64,000 nucleotides of DNA from Caenorhabditis remanei (taxonomy: Eukaryota > Nematoda > Chromadorea > Rhabditida > Rhabditidae). Of this stretch, positions 54,545-64,000 are shown piece by piece. The notes under the pieces are model-generated. The model was not told the DNA's origin, ran no database searches, and was given only the letters and a program-made list of their open reading frames with translations. Within the stretch, counting starts at the first letter, position 1, and every line of letters begins with the position of its first letter. Location: contig NC_071331.1 in NCBI RefSeq assembly GCF_010183535.1, positions 22,630,001 to 22,694,000 of the forward strand. Direction: 5' to 3'. A program made the translations under genes and the position numbers.

Positions 54545-56561
54545 GGGGGGGGGGTACTAAAAATAGGCGGTTTTTGAGACTTGAAATAGAATTCAGAGGC
54601 TGGAAATAAGGATTTTAAGCGTCAAATTTAAAAGTTTTGGCTTAAAATTGTCATTTTCAAAGATCAAACTGGAAATTGTCATTTTTAACGGTTATAAGAG
54701 TTACCAGCGGTGTAATTGTTATTTTTAATGGTAAAACATGAATTTTGGCCTAAAAATGTTAATTTTGACATAAAAATGACATTTGTGAGCGGTCAAACTA
54801 CAATTTGATGGTAAAATCGACATTTTCAATGAAAAATTGTACTTGAGGCTATCAAATCTCAATTTTTAACTGCCATTTTTGGTCTAAAACTAGAAAAAAA
54901 AATGATTTCAACCTAAAAATTTTATTTTAGACATTGTAGGTTCACATTTTGGCCGAAAAAACCAAAAAACATAGACAATTTTGAGTACAGACCTTAGTTT
55001 TAGACGTTTAAATGCCGTTTTGACGTAAAAATTGCAGTTTTAATGTTAAAATCTACATTTTTCACTCATAAAACCTATTTTTTTAAACTGAAAATTTAAA
55101 AAAAATTCCGTTTTTTTTCTTCAAAGAGTCATAACTTTGTGATTTTTGACTTTTTCAGTATGATATCTATATCAATCGATAGAGCAGATTTTCAGCTTTC
55201 AAAACATATAAAATGTCTGAAACTGACTTAGTTTAAGTCAAGGTACAGATGCTTAAAATTTTCAAAAAAATCGAAAAAAATTTTTTTTTCCAAATTTTGA
55301 ACTTTGGCGATTCTAGCCGATTTTAAGCAGAATCGGGTCGATTTTGGTATCAAAATGATGCTTAAAACTTGAAAAATACGATTCTAACACGTTTTTCCTG
55401 TAATTCTGCAATTTTCAAGCAGGCAAATTCTTCCCCCGGCAACTCATAAAACCACCCACAAAATCTTGCCCCCCTCCGCCTCTTCCAACATTAAGGGTGT
55501 CTAACCAAACAAGATGACCTAATATAAGTCATCAGAGGGGTCTTGTGGGGGCCTTCCACACAAACCCCCCTCCCCCCTTTTATGGAATAATAAGAATAAA
55601 TTTTCTATTCAATTTACTCGGTAAGCTATAGAGGGGTATCGGGTTGATTTAGTATTTATGAAATTTTTGCGGTCGAAATATCGAGTTATTCATATTTTTG
55701 ATGGATTAAAGGGAAACATACTAAAAATTTGAAGAAAATTGCGAAAATTTGAGTTTCGGAAGAACTAAGTGTCTTGTAAGACGCAACATCGAGTAAGACC
55801 TCTTATCTCTGCTAGAAAACTGGGAAAACCAAAAATTCCGAGATTGAAACTAAGAAAACTGAGTTTTTCAGATTTTGAGACATATTTTGGTATAAAATTC
55901 TTAAAATTTCTTTTAATTTTGAAAATTTCACGGCTTTTTTGAAATTCAGAGGAAAAAAGGTTAAAAATCTTATGCTTTAAATTCAGGGCTTCATTTTGTA
56001 ACCAAAATTGACGCGATTCTTTTTGAAATCAGATAAAATAGGCTAAAATAAGAAAGTTTTAAGATTTTGAACAAAATGGTTTTTCAACTTTTTCGAAAAT
56101 TTTAAGCATCCGTGCCCCGGCTTAAACTTTGTTAAATTCAGACATCTTTATTTTTTTTTTGATAGCTGAAAACATGCTCAATCGATTGATACAGATATTA
56201 TACCCAGTGACTCAAAATTCACAAAGTTATGTATCTTTGAAGAAAAAAAGCCATTTTTTTGCATTTTCCAACCACTTGAAACCCAGCAAGTCAAAATATT
56301 GTTAGGTTATCTAGTACCAAAAGATAGTCCCACATTTTCTCTACAGTTCCAAACAAAAATCTAATCGAAAATCTGAAATTACAGGGAACCCGGCCGCGTT
56401 AAACCCAAAAAAAAGTTAACATAAAATCAATAATGCCCTCTGAGAGCTCGGAAACAGGGGGTAAAGGGGGTATTGTTGTCTCAGAGGGGGGGGGGGGGTC
56501 AAACTGCACAAAGGGGGGAAGGTTAAGGCCATCAGGTTGAACGGAGGGGGGGGGGGGGGGG
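54545..56561 (+). repeat. Poly-G tracts upstream of hlh-30 (first group)
   Basis: Runs of G on the plus strand: 10 at 54545-54554, 13 at 56486-56498 and 16 at 56546-56561. The last two are surrounded by further GGGGGT and GGGGGG runs, giving potential G-quadruplexes. Confidence 0.85.
55125..56255. repeat. 1.1-kb element with 150-bp inverted ends
   Basis: The left end (55125-55275) reads TCAAAGAGTCATAACTTTGT, GATATCTATATCAATCGATA, AAGTCAAGGTACAGATGCTT; the right end (56095-56250) is its diverged reverse complement (AGCATCCGTGCCCCGGCTTA, TCAATCGATTGATACAGATA, ACAAAGTTATGTATCTTTGA). No coding sequence between. Related to 56995-58205. Confidence 0.7.
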
Positions 56562-56819
56562 CAATAGGTCGTATATCAAAAAACATGGATAATTGACAGA
56601 CAGTCCGTCCGTCTGTGACGGCGGCTACCGTATGCTACAGTATGACAGAGTCCGTCATCAAACTACCTAAATGAATTTTATATAAAATCGAAATTTAGAG
56701 TGTATATGTGTATACATATACATAAACAAAATATATATATATATCGATTGTTTATTCAATGTCGGCTCAATTCCTCCATTCTCAATTTCTCACGGGAAAA
56801 ATCAAACAAACGAACTTTA

Positions 56820-58205
56820 TACGGATTTTTTTGAGTCTCTTGGCATGATATCTATATCAATCGATAGAACACATTTTCAGCTATAAAAACATATAAAAAT
56901 GTCTGAATCTGAGTTTTTTTAAGTCAAGGTTCAGATGCTTAAAGTTTTTCAAGAAAGTCGAAAAAAAAAATTTTCAGAACTTTTCAGTCTTCAAAGACTC
57001 ATAACTTTGTGAATTTTGAGTCTCTTGGCATGACATCTATATCAGACGATAAAACACATTTTTGGCTATGAAAGCATATAAAAATGTCTGAAACTGACTT
57101 AGTTTAAGTCAAGGTACAGATGCTTAAAATTTTCGAAAAAAATCGAAAATTCGAAAAAAAAATTCAATTTTCAAAACTCTGTATCTCACCTCAAACTCAC
57201 CCAAATTTGGTGAATTTTATACCAAAATACGCCTCAAAACCTGAAAAACACGATTTTCTTAGTTTCGAACTAAGAATTTCCGGTTTTTTTCAGTTTTCTA
57301 GAAGAGATTATGGGTCTTATTTGATTTAGTCGCTTAATGCAACTTTTGACGCTCCGAAACGCGAATTTTTACTATTTCCTTCAAATTTTTTGTATTTCTT
57401 TTTTATTACAGAACAAATATGCATTCATCATTATTTTGATCAGAAAATGACAAAAAAAATTTAAGCCAAGGTGAAGAGGATCCAAAAAAAATCGGAAAAT
57501 ATTTTTTTTTCAAAAATTTAGAAAAATCAACTTCTATAATGTTATGTATATGGATTTTTGTCACGTTCAAATTATTAAGATTGTAAAAAGGATTTAATGG
57601 AGGATTCAGAAGGATTCAGAAGATTCAGAATCGGGGGATTCCTTCCTGCCAACAGAAACAGGTATTCGGCTGGTGGTGGTGGAAGGAGACAAGGGGGGAA
57701 TAAGATTGATGTAACAAAGAAGAAAGGAGAGAAGAGAGACACTTTCTTCGCTTCGGAAGAAGAAGAAGAAGAAAAGTTTTATTACACTTTGATATACGTT
57801 TCGATTTGGAATTCTTTTCCGAAATCGAATGACACTAAGACGCAATGTAGAAGTGATCAATGGTTAGGGCACGGAAATGCGGTAATTTTGGAGTTGGAGG
57901 GGTCTAGGGGTATAAATTGTGAAATTATTGAATTAAAATAATTGTGAGGAGTTGAATGGTAGTAATTTCAGAAAAATTGGGCAAAAGTGGACATAGTTAC
58001 AGGAGTTTGAAAATTTTTATTTTTTTAGAAAAAAATATTTTTTTTAGATTGTTTCCAAAATTTTGAGCATCTGTACCTTGGCTTAAACTAAGTGAGTTTT
58101 AGACATTTTTATATTTTTTAATAGCTGAAAATCTGTTCTATCGATTGAAATAGATATCATACTAAAAGAGTCAAATTTCACAAAGTTATGACTCTTTGAA
58201 GACAA
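56820..58205. repeat. Second element of the CAATCGAT inverted-end family, with a duplicated left end
   Basis: Left ends at 56828-56960 and again at 56995-57135; the right end at 58055-58200 is inverted (AGCATCTGTACCTTGGCTTA, TCTATCGATTGAAATAGATA, AAAGTTATGACTCTTTGAAG). The interior includes 57180-57260, which resembles 55320-55390 of the first element. Confidence 0.7.
57597..57945. other. GA-rich island of unknown role upstream of hlh-30
   Basis: Repeats of GGATTCAGAAG and a (GAA)n stretch (57756-57776) raise the GC content locally. Open frames of 84-114 codons exist on both strands, but they are low-complexity and lack convincing splice context. It could be part of an upstream promoter or untranslated exon of hlh-30. 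Nothing decisive is visible. Confidence 0.35.
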
Positions 58206-58269
58206 AATTTTTATTTTGAGTTGGTAATGTTTTAAATGGCTAAAATTTTATGGAATTTAACTTAAAATA

Positions 58270-58880
58270 TAAAAATTTCAAGCGAAATGGAAAAAGCCAA
58301 AGGTGGCAAGCCGATTGGTACTACTTTCAGACCAAACCATTGAAAATGGGCGGAGTTAGACTTCAAAGTTTGAAAATTTCAGAAAAAAAAGTTTTCGAAA
58401 AAGTTACTTTTTTCAAATGACTATAACTTTTTGAGATTTTATCATAATTTTAGAATTTCAGTATCATTGAAAAGGTTTTGCTTTGATCTACTTAATAATA
58501 TAATATTTTTGACAATTAAGAGAAACAGGGATTTTTTCAAAGGCCTGTAACTTTTTGCTCCAACGAAAATAAAAACGTTACCCACTCTCCCGAATTATCG
58601 GTTCAAAAGATCATAATTTTTATTTTTCAAAAAAAGTTTAAAGTTTTGAACTGGTGAATTTTTTAAAAGGGCATATGAAATAAGAAAATTTTAAGTAAAT
58701 GGATAAAGCTAGTTGTGCGCATTCGATTGGTACCAATTTAAGTCAAGTTGGTTAAAAATGGGCGGAGTTACAGGAGTTTGAAAATTTTAGATTTCAAAAA
58801 AAAAGTTTAAAGTTTTGACCAGCTGAAACTATTTTGAAATTAATCGTAATATAAGACGGTTGAAATTTCAAAAGTTCAGA
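58270..58880. repeat. Diverged repeats with CGATTGGTACCAATTT
   Basis: Two units of about 400 bp share ATTCGATTGGTACCAATTTA, GTTAAAAATGGGCGGAGTTA, CAGGAGTTTGAAAATTTTAG and a CATAATTTTTATTTTTC spacer. A partial unit recurs at 60125-60200, and the GGAGTTACAGGAGTTTG phrase recurs in altered form at 57950-58020. Confidence 0.6.
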
Positions 58881-59044
58881 TAATTGAAGAAAAATTTCAA
58901 AAATTCAAGCATTTTTGGACCACTCCATTAATACTGTTTTCTTTTCTTTCCCGTGTTTATGCCGCTAGAAAACAGAATATAAAGCAGATTTATTCAAAAT
59001 CGAACAACTTCCTTTTTATCTTAACAAACCACATATTTAAGTGA

Positions 59045-59858
59045 AAAAGATGGAGCAGATTTATTAAAATATAGAAAATGGACAGAAAACATAAATGTGG
59101 ACGGGGCAGATTTTTCAAGTTGAAAATTCTGGACTAATATTGAACATCTGAAAAAGAAAAACTTTCACGTGAAGTTTATTTTGGAGCAGATTTTTCAATT
59201 TGAAAAATCTGGACAGAAAAAATAAATTTTGTTATTTTTGCCGTGAGTTCCAACTCATCCGTTTTTCGTGGTTTTCGAGAAGAAATTTAAACTGGAATTT
59301 CTGGATCGGGCGGTATGTTGAGAAGGTGAGAAAATATAAACTTCTGAAATTTAAAATATCTCATTCAACACCTAGCTGCAAATATCATTAATTTCTCGAA
59401 AAACGAAGAAAACAAAATTAAATTCTGAATTCTAAACAAACACTTGAAACCGAATCAATAAAACAGACTTTTTTCAAATTTGTTTCATTTGAATTTGTTT
59501 CATTTGAATTTGCAGCTAGGTGTTGAATGAGATATTTTAAATTTCAGAAGTTTATATTTTCTCACTTTCTCAACATACCGCCCGATCCGGAAATTCCAGT
59601 TTAAATTTCTACTCGAAAACCACGAAAAACGGATGAGTTGGAACTCACGGCAAAAATAACAAAATTTATTTTTTCTGTCCAGATTTCTCAAATTGAAAAA
59701 TCTGCTCCAAAATAAACTTCACGTGAAAGTTTTTCTTTTTTCAGTTCTTTAATATTAGTCCAGAATTTTCAACTTGAAAAATCTGCCCCGTCCACATTTA
59801 TGTTTTCTGTATATTTTTTATATTTTAATAAATCTGCTTCATCTTTTTTTAGTCTGAC
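59045..59858. repeat. 0.8-kb foldback element with two ~340-bp inverted arms
   Basis: Left arm about 59048-59386, right arm about 59504-59858, with ~120 bp between them. Arms are about 93-95% complementary by eye, for example GGACGGGGCAGATTTTTCAA against TTGAAAAATCTGCCCCGTCC. Each arm contains TTCACGTGAA (a palindromic E-box). Both arms encode a near-identical 63-codon frame, but the differences do not favour silent sites. Confidence 0.85.
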
Positions 59859-60949
59859 TCCATTTATTATCATGATTCTTGAAAAGTTGACATAAATCTG
59901 CCCTAATTTGGAAATTGCAGCAGTAATTAATGATTTTTACGAATCAAGTAGATTTTCTGAATTTTTCAATTCCAAAACCATAATTTAAACCTATTTTGAA
60001 AATTTAAAAGTATCACTGCTTAAAAAAACAGATTTTTCTTAATTTCACACTTTCAAGTAGTAAAATCAAAACTTTTGAAATATCAAGCGTCTTATATAGT
60101 AAAAGTTTTAACAAAATCAATCCAGGTAGTTGTGAGCATTCGATTGGTACCAATTTCAGACAAATCAGTTGAAAATTTCAGAAAAAAAACTTTTTTCTCA
60201 AACTTTTTTTTTTGAGCATTTTTAAAAAGTAAAAAGCTCTAGTTTTGTTTTTTTAACAAAATAAGCTCAAATCGGGGCCACAATTAAGAAATGTCCCTAA
60301 AATTTGGCACCAATCAACTTCATACCAAATTCCCGAATTATCGGTTCAAAAGATCACCTTTTCTCCAATTCCTTCCGCTCTCTCAAACAACAACCTCCCC
60401 AATACGGGAAAATGAACAAATAGACACCTCCGGTTAGAACATAAAAATCAATAAATACACCTTTTTGACCAAGTATGCGCATCAATAGTTGGAAGGGCTA
60501 ACAAAAGACCATGTCTCTCATAAAACATGCTGAGGGGGGTTCAATTATGTCGGTTGGGGGGAGGATATGCAACATTGCGTGTTGTTTCTCTCCTCTTTTG
60601 GCGGTTAGACACTCATGTGGTCATATTATTCATAAATGGGGCCATTTGGTGGTACCCCCCCAACTGGTTTGGCGAGGTTTTGGTTTTGGGCGGGTAGATC
60701 ATTAAATTCTGAGCTGATTCTCAAAAAGCTGCAGTAATTTTGTGAACTTTGACTCCATTTGGTGGATTTTTATGATAATTTAATGCTGAAAACAAATTTG
60801 GTACAAAAATTTGTAAATTTGAAACAAAACCCAGAAAATTACCATGAAAAGTCAAAATTTCAGATTTTCAAAATGCTCACTATCAGAATTCTGTTTTTTA
60901 TAAACTCTATTAATTACTTTATAAACATAGCTTTAAAATAATGTTTAAA

Positions 60950-61590
60950 TTTCCAAAATTGGATAAAATCCCAGCTATGTTATATACCAAAAATAGCCCA
61001 CAATTAGACCTTTCAAATGGTATTAAAATCTTAAAAATCGGACAAAAATAGTGATTTTTGAAAAATTTTGAAAAACTTTAATTTTTGAAAATTTAAACTA
61101 CTCTAAAACTTTAGTTATTACGTTCTGTCTATTTGTACCATTACGTAGATCAAATCAAGACCTTTTTAATGGTACAAAAATTCTGAAACTCGGATGAAAT
61201 CCCAAAAAGTTACAGGCTTTAGAAAAAAGTCACTTTTTTGAAAAATTTTGAAAAACACTTACAACTTCAAATTACTCTAAATCGCTAATTATCATATGTA
61301 GCCTAAAATTACTTATACCATTACGTAGATCAAATCCACACCTTTAAAATAGTACTAAAACTCTAAAATTTGGATAAAATGTCAAAAAGTTATAGTCATT
61401 TGAAAAAAGACATATTTCGCAAAATTTTGAAAAATACCTAGATTTCCAAACTTTCAAACCTTTAAAAAACTAGATTTCTGGATTTTTTCAAAACGTCTAA
61501 TATATCATTATGTAGATCTAAGCAAGACCTTTCCAATGGTACTGAAATTCTAAAATTTGGATGAAATCCCTAAAACTTAGAAACACTTAA
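60950..61590. repeat. Four diverged tandem units of ~180 bp
   Basis: Each unit has ACCATTACGTAGATCAAATC, then ACCTTT..AATGGTA, CTAAAATTTGGATGAAATCC and AAAAAGTTA. Units begin near 60960, 61130, 61310 and 61490. No coding signal. Confidence 0.65.
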
Positions 61591-62154
61591 AGTACCTCAG
61601 TAAATTAACTAGGGATACCAAATTTATGCAACAAGGGGACGAGGGGAATGAAAATGTGAAAATGTAAATTTTCTAGAAAATGGAATAAAAGTGAGAAGTA
61701 GACAAAGACAATAGACGGGGGATACCACCGCCAACTAGACAATGGGTGTCTCCCCCCGGAACCAATTATGTATTCCCCCTTCTAAGGGAAAAGGGGGGGG
61801 CTGACGGAGAGAAGATGCGGTAACTCTCATTATGATATGCAAATAGACACCGTCTGTGTGTGTGGAGAAGTCATTCAATATAATATGTTCTTAAGAGAGA
61901 GAGAAGCGGAAAGAAATGAACGGGTGTGTAATGGGAACCTGTAAGGCAGTGAGGGGGGGGGGGGGATGGCAAACAAGATCATATCTGGATTGGAAATCGA
62001 AAATGAAAAACAACATAGCTTTTATGATGTCTATGTCTGATCGAGGGGAATGGTGTAACCGTAAAAAACCAAAAAAAACCAAAGCTAATGAGGAAAATTT
62101 CAATTTTTCTCAATGAAAATGAAAGTTTCTCGGTTTCTAACTATTCCCATTGAG

Positions 62155-62400
62155 TTCCTTATAAAATTTTGGTCTAGAAGGCTCAAAAAATGAGTTTTTA
62201 GACCCAAACAGGGCTGAGTTACACGCCGCGGCGAGAGAGTGAGAGAGCGCAGACGATTAGAGTGTCTCGTTGTCTGCGCTCTCCACTCTCTCGCCTCGCA
62301 GCTTAGAACGCGTGTAACTCCGCGTAGAGTGCACCGATTTAGATGATTTGTAGTTTGTTGGAAAGCTGAGATCGTGAGGAACAATATGATATAAAAATTT
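62155..62400. repeat. Hairpin element with GAGAGCGCAGACGA stem, copy 1
   Basis: GAGAGAGTGAGAGAGCGCAG is followed after a short loop (GTGT) by the complement (CTGCGCTCTCCACTCTCTCG). Outside it, GAGTTACACGC pairs with GCGTGTAACTC. It is inverted relative to copy 2 (63060-63260): TTGTTGGAAAGCTGAGATCG here matches CGCGATTTCAGCTTTCTAAC there. Confidence 0.75.
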
Positions 62401-63054
62401 CTAGAAATTGAAATTTTCTGAAAAAATTAGTTTGGTTCAAAATTTTCAACTTTTAAGCGTTTTTTTCATTGTAAACCTTAATTTTCAATCCCTTTTTCTA
62501 TTTTTGTTCCTATTTTTCTCTTCGAATGTTGTTCTCACTTTGTACTTTGATTCCTTCCCCTTCGCCTTCTCGACGACCAGTCATCGGGTACGTACTTTTA
62601 GTGCAAAATAGCAACAAGAGAGGGGGAAAATCGAGAAAAAGAGATATCTGATGTTAGTCGGGGAGAGGGTAATCAACTAATGGGGGGGGGGGGAGAATAG
62701 GGGGATGAACTTTTGTTTTTCAAAAACGCCGAGATTTCGGAGCAGATTTGGGAGCTGTGGTGCGGAAAACTCTTGTAGGGATGATCTTAGGGAGATTTTG
62801 GGCATATTTTGGTCTTACGTGATGTAGGTGTTCAGAAAAACTTAAATTCACGTAACAGGACTGGTTTGAGCAAAGTTATAAAAAATTGGGAAATTTTTTT
62901 TCGAATTTCTAAAAAACCAGAAATTTCCAAAAAATATTTTCAATCAAATTTTATATAATCTGGTTTGACCAAAAATTGATGTGAAAAAGTCAAAAATTTA
63001 AACTTTTGAAAACATTTTTTAAAAAAAAATTTTCAAATTTTTTATTTTTTAATC

Positions 63055-63260
63055 AAATTTTATGTCATCTTGTTCCCCGCGATTTCAGCTTTCTAACAAA
63101 CTAAAAATCATTCAAATCTGACCAATTCTCGCGGAGTTACAGGTCTTCTAAGTTTCTGGATAAGAGAGTGAGAGAGCGCAGACGACGAGAGTGTCTCGTC
63201 GTCTGCGCTCTTTTATTCTCTTACTTCGAAACTTAAAACGCGCGTAACTCAGCACTAAAT
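63055..63260. repeat. Hairpin element with GAGAGCGCAGACGA stem, copy 2
   Basis: GCGCAGACGACGAGA and TCTCGTCGTCTGCGC form a perfect 15-bp stem with a short loop, extended by GAGAGTGAGA / TTATTCTCTT. Flanks are the reverse complement of those at copy 1, about 0.75 kb away. The stem contains the same TCTGCG word as the promoter-like islands at 27918 and 54260. Confidence 0.75.
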
Positions 63261-64000
63261 AAAGGTAAAAAAGTAATTCAAAAAAGTAAAATGTAGAGAA
63301 TTTCAAGGGCTACAAGATGGATATAAGTAAGACTTACAAAAAATAAGGATTTCTAGAGAAAAAAATGATTGAAAGTGGTTGAAATATGAGATTTTGAGCT
63401 TCCAGTTATGCAAACAAACAAAACGTCTTGAGAAGGGGGGGGGGGGGGGGAGAGATAAACAAAAACAAAAGAATCCACATATCGTGGTGGTCCATCTCTT
63501 TCGAAAAGCTGCGTCAACACAGAGAGAGAGCCCCCCTGGCACCGAGTTGTGCTCTCGGAGGAAGTGTTTATTTGAATTTCTCCCCCCTCCGCCCGGTCTC
63601 CTATCGGGTGGAAGTCTAGGAGGGAACGAACTGAATCAGAGATCAGAAATATGAAATTGTTTGTTCATTGGATTTTTTATTGATTTTTGAAAAAGTTAAG
63701 GAGATAAAAAAAAATTGAGTAAAACTAGAGAAACGTGGAAAAAAATTGGCCGAAAATGGCTTGAACTGAAATTTGACAATTTTTGACGTAGAAAACAAAT
63801 TGTAAATTGAAAAGCATAAGATTCAACTCAAAATATCAAAGGCGCAAGAAACATTTGATAGAAAACATAAAAATTGATGTAAATATTACATTTTTCAACG
63901 TAAAATCCTATTTTTAAGTTTTATATTCGTTTTTAAGTGTGAAACATTGGACAATTTGTATTTTACGCATAAAATACCCTTGGAATGTCTAAAAACAACG

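Larger units (their letters stand above)
61793..63450 (+). repeat. Poly-G tracts (second group)
   Basis: Plus-strand G runs: 8 at 61793-61800, 13 at 61953-61965, 12 at 62682-62693 and 16 at 63435-63450. Several are next to shorter G runs. Confidence 0.85.
51979..64000. other. 12-kb region upstream of hlh-30 without a confident exon
   Basis: I checked the longer open frames on both strands and found none with a recognisable domain, signal peptide or consistent splice sites. The region is made of the repeat families listed separately, AT-rich filler and a few GA/CT-rich islands (54200-54330, 54420-54520, 57600-57790, 62220-62290, 63470-63620). Some of these may be promoters or untranslated exons of hlh-30. 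Confidence 0.6.

Noticed and set aside
57606..57860. Minus-strand frame of 84 codons as an upstream hlh-30 exon
   Set aside because: Low-complexity serine/phenylalanine runs, no good donor in a matching phase, and no family match.
59200..59691. Two near-identical 63-codon frames in opposite directions
   Set aside because: They are the two arms of the foldback element. The few differences are mostly amino-acid changing, and there is no start context or domain.

Overview
The window looks like a piece of a nematode genome, most probably a Caenorhabditis other than C. elegans. It is AT-rich, introns end in the consensus TTTTCAG, the genes are compact but full of dispersed repeats, and one gene encodes an unmistakable HLH-30 (TFEB/MITF) bHLH-zipper. 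Which species cannot be settled from the sequence alone. All exon models below were built by hand from splice sites, reading frame and intron phase; there is no expression evidence.

Layout. (1) 1-9.9 kb, minus strand: an array of eight small secreted-protein genes (A-H) with the same four-exon structure. They form one family that resembles a diverged transthyretin-like family. Copy A runs off the left edge and copy G is broken by a MITE. (2) 10.25-39.97 kb, plus strand: 26 exons of one giant transmembrane receptor-like protein (at least 3125 residues). It carries CUB, sushi, EGF, discoidin, HYR, GCC2/GCC3 and pentraxin domains, one membrane span and a short tail, much like a membrane-bound SVEP1/polydom. 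Its first visible exon starts in the middle of a CUB domain and nothing upstream in the window completes it. The small-gene array therefore probably sits inside an intron of this gene. (3) 25.36-26.97 kb, minus strand: a four-span membrane protein nested in the 5.56 kb intron of the giant gene. (4) 43.15-51.98 kb, minus strand: hlh-30, ten exons, 508 residues, converging on the giant gene. (5) 52-64 kb: the hlh-30 upstream region, with no exon I can defend but many repeats, inverted repeats and poly-G tracts.

Repeats dominate the non-coding space and are strongly regional. GGATCC/TTACTGTA units fill the small-gene array. Elements derived from a class II tRNA (A and B boxes) fill introns from 4.6 to 22.7 kb; all 21 copies I found lie in the sense direction of their host gene. 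A GGCCTAGAAAACC family takes over from 24 to 50 kb. Telomere-like TTAGGC blocks occur only in intron 2 of the small secreted genes. The region beyond 52 kb has its own inverted-repeat families.

The genes are not evidently one pathway. The giant gene and the small secreted proteins act at or outside the cell surface. HLH-30 is the nematode regulator of lysosome and autophagy genes. The strongest unexplained signals are the sense-only tRNA-like elements, the array inside the receptor gene's intron, the MITE that breaks paralog G, and a duplicated unnamed module in the giant protein.
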